Assembly: GCA_003963405.1 (NCBI GenBank)
Contig: RXIY01000011.1
Coordinates: forward strand, 1-64,000
DNA: 64,000 nt
Reading direction: 5' to 3'
Source of the DNA: Hyphomicrobiales bacterium
Lineage (GTDB): Bacteria; Pseudomonadota; Alphaproteobacteria; Rhizobiales; Beijerinckiaceae
Part shown: in pieces, positions 1 through 8,879 of the stretch
How the letters are laid out: each line of letters opens with the position of its first letter
How positions within the stretch are numbered: position 1 is the first letter of the stretch
Position numbers and translations under genes: made by a program
Notes under the pieces: model-generated
Database searches by the model: none
Told to the model about the DNA's origin: nothing
Seen by the model: only the letters and a program-made list of their open reading frames with translations

Positions 1-78
1 GCCTTTTACAATTAGCTGACTTGACGGGAGAAGCCGCGTGAAGCGTCTTCCCGCGGCTCCTCCTGTGGCGCTCGACAA

Positions 79-993
79 TCAAGCTGATGTCTGCGCCTCC
101 ATGCCAACCCGAACGATCCCGTTTTCCGCCTGCGCAATCAGCAGGCCGGGCGTCGAGCGGGCGGCGCCACACCTGCCGTCGCGATCCACGATGATGAGCC
201 CGCCCGAGCCCCGCACCTTGCGCACGAGATAGGATATTGCCTCCTGCGCCGCCTGCGGGGCAGAAAGTCCATGTTTTTCAACAAGAAGCGCGGCAGTGCG
301 GGCCAGCGACGTGCGCAGGAAATCCTCGCCTGCGCCCGTGCAGGAAATCGCGCAGGAGGCGTTGTCGGCGTAAACTCCGGCCCCGATAACCGGCGAATCG
401 CCGACGCGTCCGCTCATCTGATTGACAAGGCCGCCGGTCGAAGTCGCCGCGGCGAGATCGCCCGCGCTATCGCGCGCGACCGCGCCGACCGTTCCGAGCT
501 TGCCGCTCAGGGGTTCGGCGTGATCGAGCGACATCTGACGCCGCGCCTTCGCGCGGGCGAGCTGCGCCCGCCTCTCCGGGGTGACGAAATAATCCTGCTC
601 TTCGAAAGCGATCCCATGGGCGCGCCCGAAATTCTCGGCGCCGGGGCCGATCAGGAAAACATGCGGGGTCTTTTCCATTACAAGGCGAGCCAGCAGCACG
701 GGGTTTCGCACCCCCTTGACCCCCGCGACGGCTCCAGCTGCGAGGTTGCGGCCATCCATGATGGAGCCGTCGCAGCAGCTTTCCCCCGCCGCATTCAGCA
801 CCGCGCCGCGCCCGGCGTTGAATAGCGGATCATCCTCCAAAAGGGCGACGCAGCGGGTGACCGCGTCGAGGGCGCTCGCCCCTTTCTCGAGCAGCCCGGC
901 GCCGGTCTCGGCGATCCGGCGCAACGATGGCGCGTAGCGTTCCGGCGCGTCGATTGCACCCGCGCCGCCGTGTATCATCAGTGAATAGGCCAT
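79..993 (-). CDS. iaaA: Isoaspartyl peptidase / L-asparaginase (Ntn hydrolase)
   Basis: A plant-type asparaginase that removes isoaspartyl residues from peptides and hydrolyses asparagine in the cytoplasm. The 304-residue protein opens with the family signature HGGAGAI (residues 8-14). It carries the autocleavage site GTVGAVARD, in which Thr168 would become the N-terminal nucleophile of the beta subunit after self-processing. Downstream STGG and GAGVYAD-like segments fit the substrate pocket. I chose the ATG at 993 because the homologous core starts at once after it and a GGAG lies just upstream. An ATG at 1002 and tandem TTG codons near 1026 are alternatives. It is divergent from the globin-coupled receptor at 1341. 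Family assignment is sure; substrate preference is not readable from sequence. Confidence 0.93.
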   Translation of the reverse strand: MAYSLMIHGGAGAIDAPERYAPSLRRIAETGAGLLEKGASALDAVTRCVALLEDDPLFNAGRGAVLNAAGESCCDGSIMDGRNLAAGAVAGVKGVRNPVLLARLVMEKTPHVFLIGPGAENFGRAHGIAFEEQDYFVTPERRAQLARAKARRQMSLDHAEPLSGKLGTVGAVARDSAGDLAAATSTGGLVNQMSGRVGDSPVIGAGVYADNASCAISCTGAGEDFLRTSLARTAALLVEKHGLSAPQAAQEAISYLVRKVRGSGGLIIVDRDGRCGAARSTPGLLIAQAENGIVRVGMEAQTSA

Positions 994-1340
994 GGGCTCC
1001 ATCTCAGGAAGAGCGATGGTCAACAACTAGCGCGTTTCGCGCGCATGGCGGAAAACGCGCGGTAATTGGCCATGGACGCGCTGTCGTAACCAGAGCGATA
1101 GTGGGAAAAAGGATCAATAGGAACCTCCCTTCTTCCAACTCGCCCGGGCCCCGCCCGGGCGTTTTTTTGCGTGCAGGCGCGAGAAGCGCGCAGGAGTTGG
1201 TCGCCCCAGCCCTTGCCTCTTTCCGGCGGGCTTCCAGCTGGCCGGCCGGCGCAATCCCTGCGCAATCCACGTGGCGTTAAAGGAGCGAGGGCTTTGCGCC
1301 ATCCATTGCAAAGCAAATGTTCTTGCCCGAGGAAAACGCC
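994..1340. other. Divergent intergenic region with hairpins and a possible tiny ORF
   Basis: This spacer separates the minus-strand asparaginase from the plus-strand receptor and should hold both promoters. It contains an 8-bp inverted repeat (1030-1037 with 1053-1060), an intrinsic-terminator-like hairpin (1141-1168), and a possible 32-codon minus-strand reading frame (1020-1118). That frame is preceded by a perfect GGGAGG at 1124-1129 but would need an ATT start codon. No conserved gene is recognisable in it. Confidence 0.5.
1141..1168 (+). terminator. Intrinsic-terminator-like hairpin
   Basis: An 8-bp perfect GC stem (1141-1148 with 1154-1161) has a 5-nt loop and is followed at once by seven T residues (1162-1168). 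It points rightward although no plus-strand gene precedes it. It may end a short leader or small RNA upstream of the receptor gene, or act as an attenuator. Confidence 0.55.
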
Positions 1341-2888
1341 ATGACCGACCTGCCCGACGTGATCGACCGGATCGCCTTTATCGGTCTGGACGACGCCGCG
1401 CGACGGCATCTTATCGCGATAAGGCCGATATTGGAAAAAGAGCTCTCCTCGACCTTCGACGAATTTTATCGTCATGTGAGCACGCATCCAGGAACACGCG
1501 CTCTGTTCTCCGACATGAAGAGAGCCGAAGCCGCAAAGCAGAAGCAGATGCAGCATTGGGCGGACATCGCCAGCGCTGATTTTGGCGTCAGATTCGCGGA
1601 AGCCGGCGCCGCAGTGGGGCGGGCTCATGCGCGGCTCGGCCTCGAGCCGCGCTGGTACATTGGCGGTTATGCCCTCATTCTCACGACGCTCATTGCAAAA
1701 GTCATCGAAGCGCGCTGGCCCAAAACCGTCTTCGCCGCCAGGGGAACCACCGCACGGCAGATCGCCGGGGAAGTCGGCGCCCTGGCGAAGGCGACATTGC
1801 TCGATCTGGACGTAGGGATAGCGGTCTATCTCGAGGCCCTGGAGGAGCGCCGGCGTCAGGCCGACCGGGATCGCGCGGCGATCGAAACCGAGCAGCGAGA
1901 CGTGCTCTCCGATTTCGGCGACAGTCTCCGGCGGCTCGCGGCGGGCGATCTCACCGCAAAGATCGAAAAGGAATTCTCGGGCCATTACGAACAGCTGCGG
2001 CGTGATTTCAACAAGGCGCTCGACAGCCTCGATGAGGCGATGTCTTCAATCGCCGCGGCCGCCGACAGTTTCCATGACACGTCGCAGGAAATAGCGGCCG
2101 CATCTGACAATTTGTCTAGCCGGACCGAGCAGCAGGCCGCGAGCCTCGAGGAGACTGCGGCGGCCCTCAACCAGATCACTGATGCGGTCAAGCAAAACGC
2201 GCTCGGCGCAAAAAAGGTCGCAGGGATTGTCGCCGGCGCGCGCGTGGACGCGTCCCGCTCTTCGGAAGTCATGCAGGACGCCAATGTCGCCATGGCGGAA
2301 ATCAAGCAAAGCTTCGAGAAGATAAGCGGGACTCTGAGCATGATCGACGAGATCGCGTTTCAGACAAATCTTCTTGCCCTCAACGCCGGCGTCGAAGCGG
2401 CTCGCGCCGGCGAGGCCGGACGCGGCTTCGCGGTCGTCGCGCAGGAGGTGCGCGTCCTGGCGCAACGCTCGGCGGAAGCCGCGAAAGTCATCAAGAGCCT
2501 GCTGGCCAATTCCTCCAGCCATGTCGACCGCGGCGTGAAATCGGTCGCCGATACCGGCGAGGCTCTTTCGGGCATCGTCGCCAGAGTAACGGAAGTCGAT
2601 AAACTTGTCGGCGCAATCGCGACATCGTCTGAAGACCAGGCGTCGAGCCTCACAGAGATCAACCAGGCAGTCACGCAGATGGATCACGTTACTCAGCAGA
2701 ACGCGGCAATGGTGGAGGAAGCGACAGCCGCAGCCGCCAATCTGAAGTCCGAGTCGAACCAGCTCGCCACCAGCGTTTCTCGCTTCCGATCCGGCCAGAC
2801 CGCCGTACGTCCGGCGAAGAACGCCGTCGCGCAGTCGCAGGCGGCGATTGCCGACGCGTTCGGCGCGCGCATGGAAAACGTCGGCTAG
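1341..2888 (+). CDS. Globin-coupled soluble chemoreceptor (HemAT-like aerotaxis transducer)
   Basis: A cytoplasmic methyl-accepting protein that should sense oxygen or another heme ligand and control CheA. Residues 1-160 form a protoglobin-type sensor domain. His96 in the segment [17 protein letters not shown] is the expected proximal heme ligand, and Tyr43 sits in the B-helix position. A HAMP-like linker follows (about 190-240). The signalling domain contains the invariant hairpin tip with [21 protein letters not shown]. No membrane segment is visible. Start: ATG at 1341 with AGGA 7-8 nt upstream; an upstream TTG at 1317 lacks this. The C-terminus has no CheR-tethering pentapeptide. It lies 259 bp before the next receptor and is probably a separate transcription unit. 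Confidence 0.9.
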   Translation: MTDLPDVIDRIAFIGLDDAARRHLIAIRPILEKELSSTFDEFYRHVSTHPGTRALFSDMKRAEAAKQKQMQHWADIASADFGVRFAEAGAAVGRAHARLGLEPRWYIGGYALILTTLIAKVIEARWPKTVFAARGTTARQIAGEVGALAKATLLDLDVGIAVYLEALEERRRQADRDRAAIETEQRDVLSDFGDSLRRLAAGDLTAKIEKEFSGHYEQLRRDFNKALDSLDEAMSSIAAAADSFHDTSQEIAAASDNLSSRTEQQAASLEETAAALNQITDAVKQNALGAKKVAGIVAGARVDASRSSEVMQDANVAMAEIKQSFEKISGTLSMIDEIAFQTNLLALNAGVEAARAGEAGRGFAVVAQEVRVLAQRSAEAAKVIKSLLANSSSHVDRGVKSVADTGEALSGIVARVTEVDKLVGAIATSSEDQASSLTEINQAVTQMDHVTQQNAAMVEEATAAAANLKSESNQLATSVSRFRSGQTAVRPAKNAVAQSQAAIADAFGARMENVG

Positions 2889-3082
2889 TGCAGTAACAGA
2901 CCAAAATAGATCAGGCGCGCCGAAATCTAAGCTTCGCTTAACCCCCGGCGGCTATAAGGTGACGATGTCGGGATTGGCGCCTGAGAGGCGGCCAAAGGCA
3001 TGAAGCCGCGACCGACATGCCGGTACGATCCGGAATTCCCCCTCGCATCAATGAGCGCCTCCTCGAGGCAGGTTTTTCAGAC

Positions 3083-3104
3083 ACGCCGGCAATTCTGCCG
3101 GCGT
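3083..3104 (+). promoter_or_regulatory. Perfect 9-bp hairpin in the leader of the chemotaxis operon
   Basis: A perfect inverted repeat (3083-3091 with 3096-3104) with a 4-nt ATTC loop lies 44 nt before the receptor start at 3148. It has no 3' T-run in either direction, so it is not an intrinsic terminator. It could be an operator or a structured mRNA leader. Confidence 0.45.
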
Positions 3105-3147
3105 CGCATCGGCCTGCATGGCTTCATCGGTTTCGTAAGAGGAAATA

Positions 3148-4611
3148 ATGCGGCTTTTGCTCAGACTGATCGCACCGGTAACAGGTCTCTCGATTACACC
3201 GTGGCTGCTGCTAGGAATGGGCTACTCCGCCACGGCGCTCCTCGCTCATCCATGGTTTGCAACGCTTGTCGTCGCGACAATGGCTCTTTCAATTTATGTC
3301 CTCGCCTCCGTCACGCGCGAGGAGCAAGCCCTGCTGGACGGCGCCCTCAGCGAAGCGCTCGCCGCCTGCGAGACCGAAGCATATTCCGCGCCTCTTTCCC
3401 TTGGAGCAGGCTTCGATTCCCCGGCCGTGGATGCGGTGGAAAACATGCGCAAGACGCTCCGGGCGCGCGCAGACCAGGCGATCATGGATCTTGCAGCCAT
3501 GAGAGAAGCCAGCGAGAAAAGCAAGTCCGAAGGGGAAGAGATGTCGCGGGGCTATGCCGCAGCGCACGAATTCTTCATGAAGACGTTCTGCGACGCGCTC
3601 ATACAGTTGTCCCACGGCAACCTCGGCGTTCGCCTGGAGACGCGATTCTCTCCGGATTACGAGAAGCTCCGCGAGTGCTACAATGAGAGCGTCGATCGGC
3701 TGAATAAAACGTTCAGCGCAACAACTGCGGGCATGCACAAGCTCGGTTCGTCGACCGATCAGATTGCGTCCGCGTCCCGCACGCTTTCCGAGCGCACATC
3801 CCAGCAGGCGGCAAGCCTCGAGGAAACCACGGCCGCGCTGGGCCACATCACCACCACCGTGAGCAAGATATCGGAAAACGCCCAGCACGCGAGCGCACTG
3901 GTTTCGGACATTCGCAATAATGCCGAGGCCAGCAGCGACGTCGTCCGGCAGGCCATTCGGGCGATGGAGCGGATTGAAAAGTCGTCTGCCGAGATCGAGC
4001 AGATCATCGGCGTGATCGACGAGATCGCCTTCCAGACCAATCTCCTCGCCCTGAACGCAGGTGTAGAAGCCGCGCGCGCAGGCGAGGCAGGGCGAGGCTT
4101 CGCCGTAGTCGCTTCCGAGGTGCGCGCGCTTGCTCAGCGATCCGCGGAGGCCGCGAAGGGAATCAAGAGCCTTATTGCAGGCTCGACGATTCAGGTGCGC
4201 GACGGTGTGCAGCTCGTCTCCCAGACAGGAGAAGTCCTCGCGCGGATCGTTACGCAGGTGACTGGCGCGAACGAGATCGCCGCGGACATCGCAGGCGGGG
4301 CAAAGGAGCAATCCGCCGCGTTACTGGAAGTCAACGGCGCGCTCGGCGAGATGGATAAATTCACGCAAGAAAACGCCGCTATGGTCGAGGAGACGGCGGC
4401 TGCGACGCGGAGCCTGGAAGAGGAGATCGGAGGCGTGATCAAGGCTGTCTCGATTTTCACGATCGGCCGCTCGAACGGCGCCGCGCCCTTTTCGAAAAGC
4501 AGCCCCCAACGCATGAGCAAGATAAGCCGCATCGCGTCTCAGCCGCGAGGCGCGGCGACGGCGCGCAAACTGGAGCCTGCCGTCGATACCCGAAACTGGG
4601 AGGAATTCTGA
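3148..4611 (+). CDS. Methyl-accepting chemotaxis protein with minimal membrane anchor and CheR-tether
   Basis: A receptor for the first chemotaxis system. Two hydrophobic helices (about residues 8-32 and 36-54) are separated only by a few residues around HPWF, so there is no periplasmic ligand domain. It is anchored by a hairpin and must sense a cytoplasmic or membrane signal, or act as a signalling helper. A HAMP-like region (about 150-200) and the signalling tip with [21 protein letters not shown] follow. The protein ends exactly in NWEEF, matching the NWETF-type pentapeptide that tethers CheR and CheB, after a flexible tail rich in Ser, Arg and Ala. The 487-residue gene heads the che operon; cheW begins 2 nt after its stop. 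The ligand is unknown. Confidence 0.93.
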   Translation: MRLLLRLIAPVTGLSITPWLLLGMGYSATALLAHPWFATLVVATMALSIYVLASVTREEQALLDGALSEALAACETEAYSAPLSLGAGFDSPAVDAVENMRKTLRARADQAIMDLAAMREASEKSKSEGEEMSRGYAAAHEFFMKTFCDALIQLSHGNLGVRLETRFSPDYEKLRECYNESVDRLNKTFSATTAGMHKLGSSTDQIASASRTLSERTSQQAASLEETTAALGHITTTVSKISENAQHASALVSDIRNNAEASSDVVRQAIRAMERIEKSSAEIEQIIGVIDEIAFQTNLLALNAGVEAARAGEAGRGFAVVASEVRALAQRSAEAAKGIKSLIAGSTIQVRDGVQLVSQTGEVLARIVTQVTGANEIAADIAGGAKEQSAALLEVNGALGEMDKFTQENAAMVEETAAATRSLEEEIGGVIKAVSIFTIGRSNGAAPFSKSSPQRMSKISRIASQPRGAATARKLEPAVDTRNWEEF

Positions 4612-4613
4612 AG

Positions 4614-5087
4614 ATGAGCGGCGCGACAATTCAGGCGGCGCAAGGCGTGGAACCACAGGAGTTCATCGCCTTTCATGTCGGCGAACAGACTTACTGCATC
4701 GATATCATTGCGGTGCGGGAGATCAGAGGTTGGACTCCGGCGACGCCGCTCCCGCATGCGCCGTCCTTCGTGCGCGGCGTCATCAACCTTCGCGGCTCCG
4801 TACTGCCCGTCGTCGATCTTGCCGCACGGCTCGGCCTTCCTGTGAAAGAGCCGACGGCTCGCCACGCGGTGATTGTTGTTCACAGCAACGGACAGATAGT
4901 GGGTCTCCTCGTCGAGGCGGTCTCGAACATCATGACCATCAGTCCGGACGCGATCCAGCCGACCCCCGAGGTAGCACCGGACTTATCCAGGTCGTTCATC
5001 AAGGGCATCGTCGCTGCCGATAAGGAGGTGATCAGTGTGTTGATTGTAAGAAATCTACTGCCCGAATCCATGCCCTTCGCCGCTTGA
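4614..5087 (+). CDS. cheW: Chemotaxis adaptor CheW
   Basis: Couples receptors to CheA. The 157-residue single SH3-like CheW domain is complete: EFIAFHVGEQTYCIDIIAVREI at the N-terminal strand pair, the core FVRGVINLRGSVLPVVDLAARLG, and the second subdomain with VGLLVEAVSNIMTI. It lies directly behind the receptor gene and overlaps the region leading into the STAS gene, so it is the intact adaptor of system 1. The other cheW of the window, at 14623, is frameshifted, which may make this copy more important. Confidence 0.95.
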   Translation: MSGATIQAAQGVEPQEFIAFHVGEQTYCIDIIAVREIRGWTPATPLPHAPSFVRGVINLRGSVLPVVDLAARLGLPVKEPTARHAVIVVHSNGQIVGLLVEAVSNIMTISPDAIQPTPEVAPDLSRSFIKGIVAADKEVISVLIVRNLLPESMPFAA

Positions 5088-5125
5088 GCGCAAGGAACGA
5101 AACCACGCAAACGGCGGAGGAGGAG

Positions 5126-5431
5126 ATGGACGAAGAACAGCCGCAGACATCGCTCTATGAAGTGACGTTGCCCGAAGCCCTCGACCTGCGGGCGGCCGTG
5201 CCGCTCGTCAACTCCCTGCTATCCGCGAGAGGCGGAGGGATGAGGCTCGACGGCGCGAAGGTCAGAAATGTCGGAGCGCAGTGTTTGCAGGTCATACTGT
5301 CCGCGCGCCAAACCTGGGAGCGCGACGGCTTTCCGCTCACCATCATCAACCCCACCGAGGAACTCCAGGCTGCATTTGCCGACGCGGGGTTGAATATCGA
5401 AGGACTCGTAGAAGGCGAACAAGGCAGATGA
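5126..5431 (+). CDS. cheS: STAS-domain protein, probable CheS
   Basis: A 101-residue STAS-fold protein (LPEALDLRAAVPLVNSLLS, then the loop GGMRLDGAKVRNVGAQCLQVIL and the C-terminal segment LTIINPTEELQAAFADAGL). In S. meliloti a 97-residue protein named CheS, encoded just upstream of cheY1, binds CheA and speeds loss of phosphate from CheY1. Length, position and context here agree with that protein. The start is the ATG at 5126, which follows a GGAGG at 5116-5120 with 5-nt spacing. A TTG at 5084 overlapping the cheW stop would add 14 residues. It overlaps cheY1 by 4 nt (ATGA), implying translational coupling. The CheS identity is inferred from synteny and size. Confidence 0.8.
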   Translation: MDEEQPQTSLYEVTLPEALDLRAAVPLVNSLLSARGGGMRLDGAKVRNVGAQCLQVILSARQTWERDGFPLTIINPTEELQAAFADAGLNIEGLVEGEQGR

Positions 5432-5793
5432 GCAAGAAAATTCTTACCGTCGATGATTCCAAGACGATGCGCCAGATGCTCGAAGTAGCGCTTACCGCCG
5501 CAGGTTTTGAGGTTGTGCAGGCAGGTGACGGCGTCGAAGGTCTCGAAACGCTCGAGTTGACGACGCCCGATGTCATCGTGACCGATATCAACATGCCGCG
5601 TATGGATGGATTCGGCTTCATCGAAGGCGTGCGCACGAGCGAGCGTCACCGAGCGATTCCAATTCTCGTCCTGACAACAGAAAGCGACGACGAGAAGAAG
5701 GAGCGCGCCCGCAGAGCCGGCGCCACCGGTTGGATCGTGAAGCCTTTCGACCCGGCCAAGCTGGTTAGCGCCATCAAGCGCGTGAGCGCCTAA
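5428..5793 (+). CDS. cheY1: Single-domain response regulator CheY1 (probable phosphate sink)
   Basis: A 121-residue receiver with the acidic pair Asp9/Asp10, phospho-acceptor Asp53 (VIVTDINMPRMDG), the switch Thr83/Thr84 and Lys105 in WIVKPF. It sits between the CheS-like gene and cheA, the place of S. meliloti cheY1, which drains phosphate from CheA instead of acting on the motor. The other receiver of this operon (9919) would then be the motor-binding CheY2. The gene overlaps the stop of the STAS gene by 4 nt. Receiver identity is certain; the sink role is by synteny. Confidence 0.92.
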   Translation: MSKKILTVDDSKTMRQMLEVALTAAGFEVVQAGDGVEGLETLELTTPDVIVTDINMPRMDGFGFIEGVRTSERHRAIPILVLTTESDDEKKERARRAGATGWIVKPFDPAKLVSAIKRVSA

Positions 5794-5810
5794 GCCAGCG
5801 GGAGGCAGTC

Positions 5811-7973
5811 TTGGATCATTTGGAAGCAATCAAGCAGACTTTCTTCCAGGAGTGTGAGGAGCAGCTTGCCGAACTCGAGAGCGGCCTCATCGCCATCGAA
5901 GACGGCAACCATCATCCCGAGATCATCAATGCGGTCTTCAGAGCCGTTCATTCGATCAAGGGTGGCGCAGCGGCGTTTGGATACGACGAACTCGTAGAGT
6001 TCGTGCATGTATTCGAAACAACTCTCGATCTCCTTCGATCCGAAGCTCTCACGCCGACCCCCGCTACAACCAAGATCCTTCTGCATTCCTCGGATGTGTT
6101 GTCCGATCTGATTCGAGCGATTCGAAACGATACATCATGGGACGCGGATCAGGTCGCTTCTGCGAAGGCCAGCCTAGATGCGGTATGCGCCGAACCGAAG
6201 CAGGGCAAAGCTACTGCCGACGCCGCGTCCCAGAACGATGCAAGCCAAATCAACTTCGAGCCCGTCGCCATCTCGCTCGATGCCATATTCGGCGACAATG
6301 GAGACATTGCCGGGCCGAGAGCGAACCAGTTCTCGGTCTCATTTCGTCCGAAGCCGACCCTTTACGCCCGCGCAAATGAGGCGCTGAGAATATTACGGGA
6401 GATCAAGGCGCTCGGCGAAGCGAGCGTTTCGTGTGACTGCTCGGAGTTGCCACTCCTGACGGAGCTTGACGCCGAAGGGGCCTATTTCTCCTGGACGGTA
6501 AGACTGGAAACAGAGGCATCGGCCGCCGACATCGAACAAATATTCGATTTCGTGTCGGCTGATTGCGATTACTCGGTAAATCCCGGTCACCCGGCTGAGA
6601 CAGAAAAGGGGCTTGTCGAAAAGACAATAGAGCAGGAGCCGCCCTCGCCCTCGCTCATTGAAGATCACACTGAGCAGCCAAAGCTCCCGGAGCCGAAGGT
6701 TGCGACACCCGATCCGACTCCGCCCCAAGGTAAACAAGGGTTTGAACAAGCCCCGCCGCAACCCGTACAGGAGACGATACGCGTCGATCTCGACAAGATC
6801 GACCGCCTTGTCAATCTCGTTGGTGAACTTGTCATCAATCAGGCAGTGTTGTCGCAACGGGTTTCCGAGGCGGGTCTCCCCCGCGGCTCTTCTGTGATGA
6901 TCGGGCTGGAGGAACTCGAGCAGCTCACCCGCGACATTCAAGACAGCGTGATGGCGATAAGGGCGCAGCCGGTGAAGCCCATCTTCCAGCGCATGTCGCG
7001 AATAGTGCGCGAAGTCGCCGCTATCACCAAAAAATCCGTGCGCCTTGTCGTCGACGGCGAAGGAACGGAAGTAGACAAGACGGTCGTCGAAAGATTGACA
7101 GATCCGTTGACGCATATGGTCCGCAACGCTGTCGATCACGGGATCGAGGGGCCGGAGGAGCGCATCGCGGCTGGTAAGCCGGAGGAGGGGACATTGCGCC
7201 TCTCGGCCATGCACCGCTCCGGACGCATCATAATCGAGGTCACAGACGACGGCGCTGGCATCAATCGCATGCGCGTTCGTGAGATTGCTGTCAGGAAGGG
7301 GTTGATATCGGAAAACGCAGTGCTGTCCGACGAGGAGACGGACGCGCTGATTTTCCTTCCGGGGTTCTCGACGAGCCAGACCGCATCCAGCATTTCTGGC
7401 CGAGGGGTCGGCATGGATGTCGTTAAGCGCGCAATTCAGGCGCTGGGCGGCCGTATCTCGATTTCATCGAGACAGGGAAACGGATCAACCTTCTCGATGA
7501 GCCTTCCGCTGACACTGGCGGTTCTCGACGGAATGGTGGTGAACGTTGCGGGTCAGATCCTCGTTTTGCCATTGACGGCCGTCATCGAAACGCTGCAGCC
7601 GAGGCCGCAGAATATCCACCTCCTGAGTTCCGGCGTGCGTGTCATTGGCAATCGCAGTAGCTTCATCCCGCTCATAGACGTGGGGATGATCCTCTCCTAC
7701 AGATTTCAGGAGATCGATCCAACGACCCAGGTTGCGCTCCTCGTCGAGTCCGAGAGCGGCGAGAAATGCGCGCTCCTGGTCGACGCCATACAAGGGCAGC
7801 GGCAGGTCGTGATCAAAAGCCTGGAAGCCAATTATGGAAAAGTGCCGGGCATCGCGGCAGCGACGATACTTGGTGACGGGCGGGTTGCGCTGATCGTAGA
7901 CGTCGACGCTGTGCTGAGCCTTTCCCGTGGGGATTACTGTCAGATAAGCGAAGCGACGATTGAGACAGTTTGA
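5811..7973 (+). CDS. cheA: Chemotaxis histidine kinase CheA (complete P1-P5)
   Basis: The kinase of system 1; it phosphorylates CheY1, CheY2 and CheB. All parts are present in 720 residues. The P1 HPt domain has phospho-accepting His47 in AVHSIKGGAAAFG. A P2-like region and a Pro/Gln-rich linker (about 260-320) follow. The P3 dimerisation helices begin near 325 (IDRLVNLVGELVINQ). The P4 ATPase has an N-box near 431 (MVRNAVDHGIE), G1 near 478 (DDGAGIN) and G2 near 531 (GRGVGMDVV). A CheW-like P5 domain begins near 575. It starts with TTG at 5811 behind GGGAGG at 5800-5805. It is an orthodox enzyme, unlike the two partial CheA proteins of the second operon. Confidence 0.97.
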   Translation: MDHLEAIKQTFFQECEEQLAELESGLIAIEDGNHHPEIINAVFRAVHSIKGGAAAFGYDELVEFVHVFETTLDLLRSEALTPTPATTKILLHSSDVLSDLIRAIRNDTSWDADQVASAKASLDAVCAEPKQGKATADAASQNDASQINFEPVAISLDAIFGDNGDIAGPRANQFSVSFRPKPTLYARANEALRILREIKALGEASVSCDCSELPLLTELDAEGAYFSWTVRLETEASAADIEQIFDFVSADCDYSVNPGHPAETEKGLVEKTIEQEPPSPSLIEDHTEQPKLPEPKVATPDPTPPQGKQGFEQAPPQPVQETIRVDLDKIDRLVNLVGELVINQAVLSQRVSEAGLPRGSSVMIGLEELEQLTRDIQDSVMAIRAQPVKPIFQRMSRIVREVAAITKKSVRLVVDGEGTEVDKTVVERLTDPLTHMVRNAVDHGIEGPEERIAAGKPEEGTLRLSAMHRSGRIIIEVTDDGAGINRMRVREIAVRKGLISENAVLSDEETDALIFLPGFSTSQTASSISGRGVGMDVVKRAIQALGGRISISSRQGNGSTFSMSLPLTLAVLDGMVVNVAGQILVLPLTAVIETLQPRPQNIHLLSSGVRVIGNRSSFIPLIDVGMILSYRFQEIDPTTQVALLVESESGEKCALLVDAIQGQRQVVIKSLEANYGKVPGIAAATILGDGRVALIVDVDAVLSLSRGDYCQISEATIETV

Positions 7974-8006
7974 CAAGTGGATAAAGGCCTATTGGAGCGA
8001 GATCGG

Positions 8007-8879
8007 ATGCAGACGGTGGCCAGGCCGAGTCAGGCCGACATCATGACGGTTTTCAAATACACGGACGGAGATTTCCGGCAAATTTCACGCATTTTAAACG
8101 CAGAGGCGGGCATTTATCTTTCTGAGGCGAAGGCGCCGTTTGTGTACTCGCGACTGACAAAACGCCTCCGCGCGCTCGGCATGGACAGCTTCGAGCAGTA
8201 TTGTTCCCTGATCGCAAGCGCGTCAGGTGAGAGAGAACGCCATCAGATGATCGCCGCGCTGACGACGAATGTGACGCGCTTTTTTCGCGAGGAGCATCAT
8301 TTCGCGGATTTGAAGAGGAACTTGATCGAACGGCTCGGCTCGCAGGCGCGCGCTGGACGCCGCGTAAGAATCTGGTCAGCTGCTTGCTCGAATGGCCAAG
8401 AAGCCTATTCGATCGCGATGACAGTTTTTTCGGTCCTGCCAGATGCTGACGATTTCAATATTCGCGTGCTGGGAACCGATATCGACGACTATATGATTCA
8501 AGCTGCAGTGGACGGTGAATATGCAGACGACGCTGTCGCCGCGGTTCCCGAAGACCTGCGCCGGAAATGGTTTTCCGCGACCGGAGAGGGCATGTGGAAG
8601 GTCGACCAGAGGCTTTCATCCCTCGTGGCGTTCCGAAAGCTCAATCTGATCGGTCCGTGGCCGATGAAAGGGAAATTTGACGCAATTTTTTGTCGGAATG
8701 TCGCGATCTATTTCGAGGAAAAGACCCAGCAGGAAATATGGCGTCGCTTCGTCCCAATGCTCAATCCCGGCGGCGTTCTCTATATCGGGCATTCTGAGCG
8801 TGTGACAGGGCCCGCCGCAAGCTTGCTGACCAATGATGGCGTGACAACCTATCGGCTCCCGGAAGGAGATGCCCGGTGA
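8007..8879 (+). CDS. cheR: Chemoreceptor methyltransferase CheR
   Basis: Methylates glutamates of receptors with S-adenosylmethionine. The protein has the N-terminal helical domain, the conserved [10 protein letters not shown] segment, the SAM-binding motif [17 protein letters not shown], the acidic LGTDID strand end, and [13 protein letters not shown] followed by [10 protein letters not shown]. It can dock on the NWEEF tail of the receptor encoded at 3148. I chose ATG 8007 (290 residues), with GGAG 9 nt upstream. A GTG at 7977, only 3 nt after cheA, would add 10 residues and has no clear ribosome site. It overlaps cheB by 4 nt (GTGA). Confidence 0.95.
   Translation: MQTVARPSQADIMTVFKYTDGDFRQISRILNAEAGIYLSEAKAPFVYSRLTKRLRALGMDSFEQYCSLIASASGERERHQMIAALTTNVTRFFREEHHFADLKRNLIERLGSQARAGRRVRIWSAACSNGQEAYSIAMTVFSVLPDADDFNIRVLGTDIDDYMIQAAVDGEYADDAVAAVPEDLRRKWFSATGEGMWKVDQRLSSLVAFRKLNLIGPWPMKGKFDAIFCRNVAIYFEEKTQQEIWRRFVPMLNPGGVLYIGHSERVTGPAASLLTNDGVTTYRLPEGDAR

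Noticed and set aside
3083..3104. Terminator after the globin receptor gene
   Set aside because: The hairpin lacks a T-run on its 3' side in either direction.
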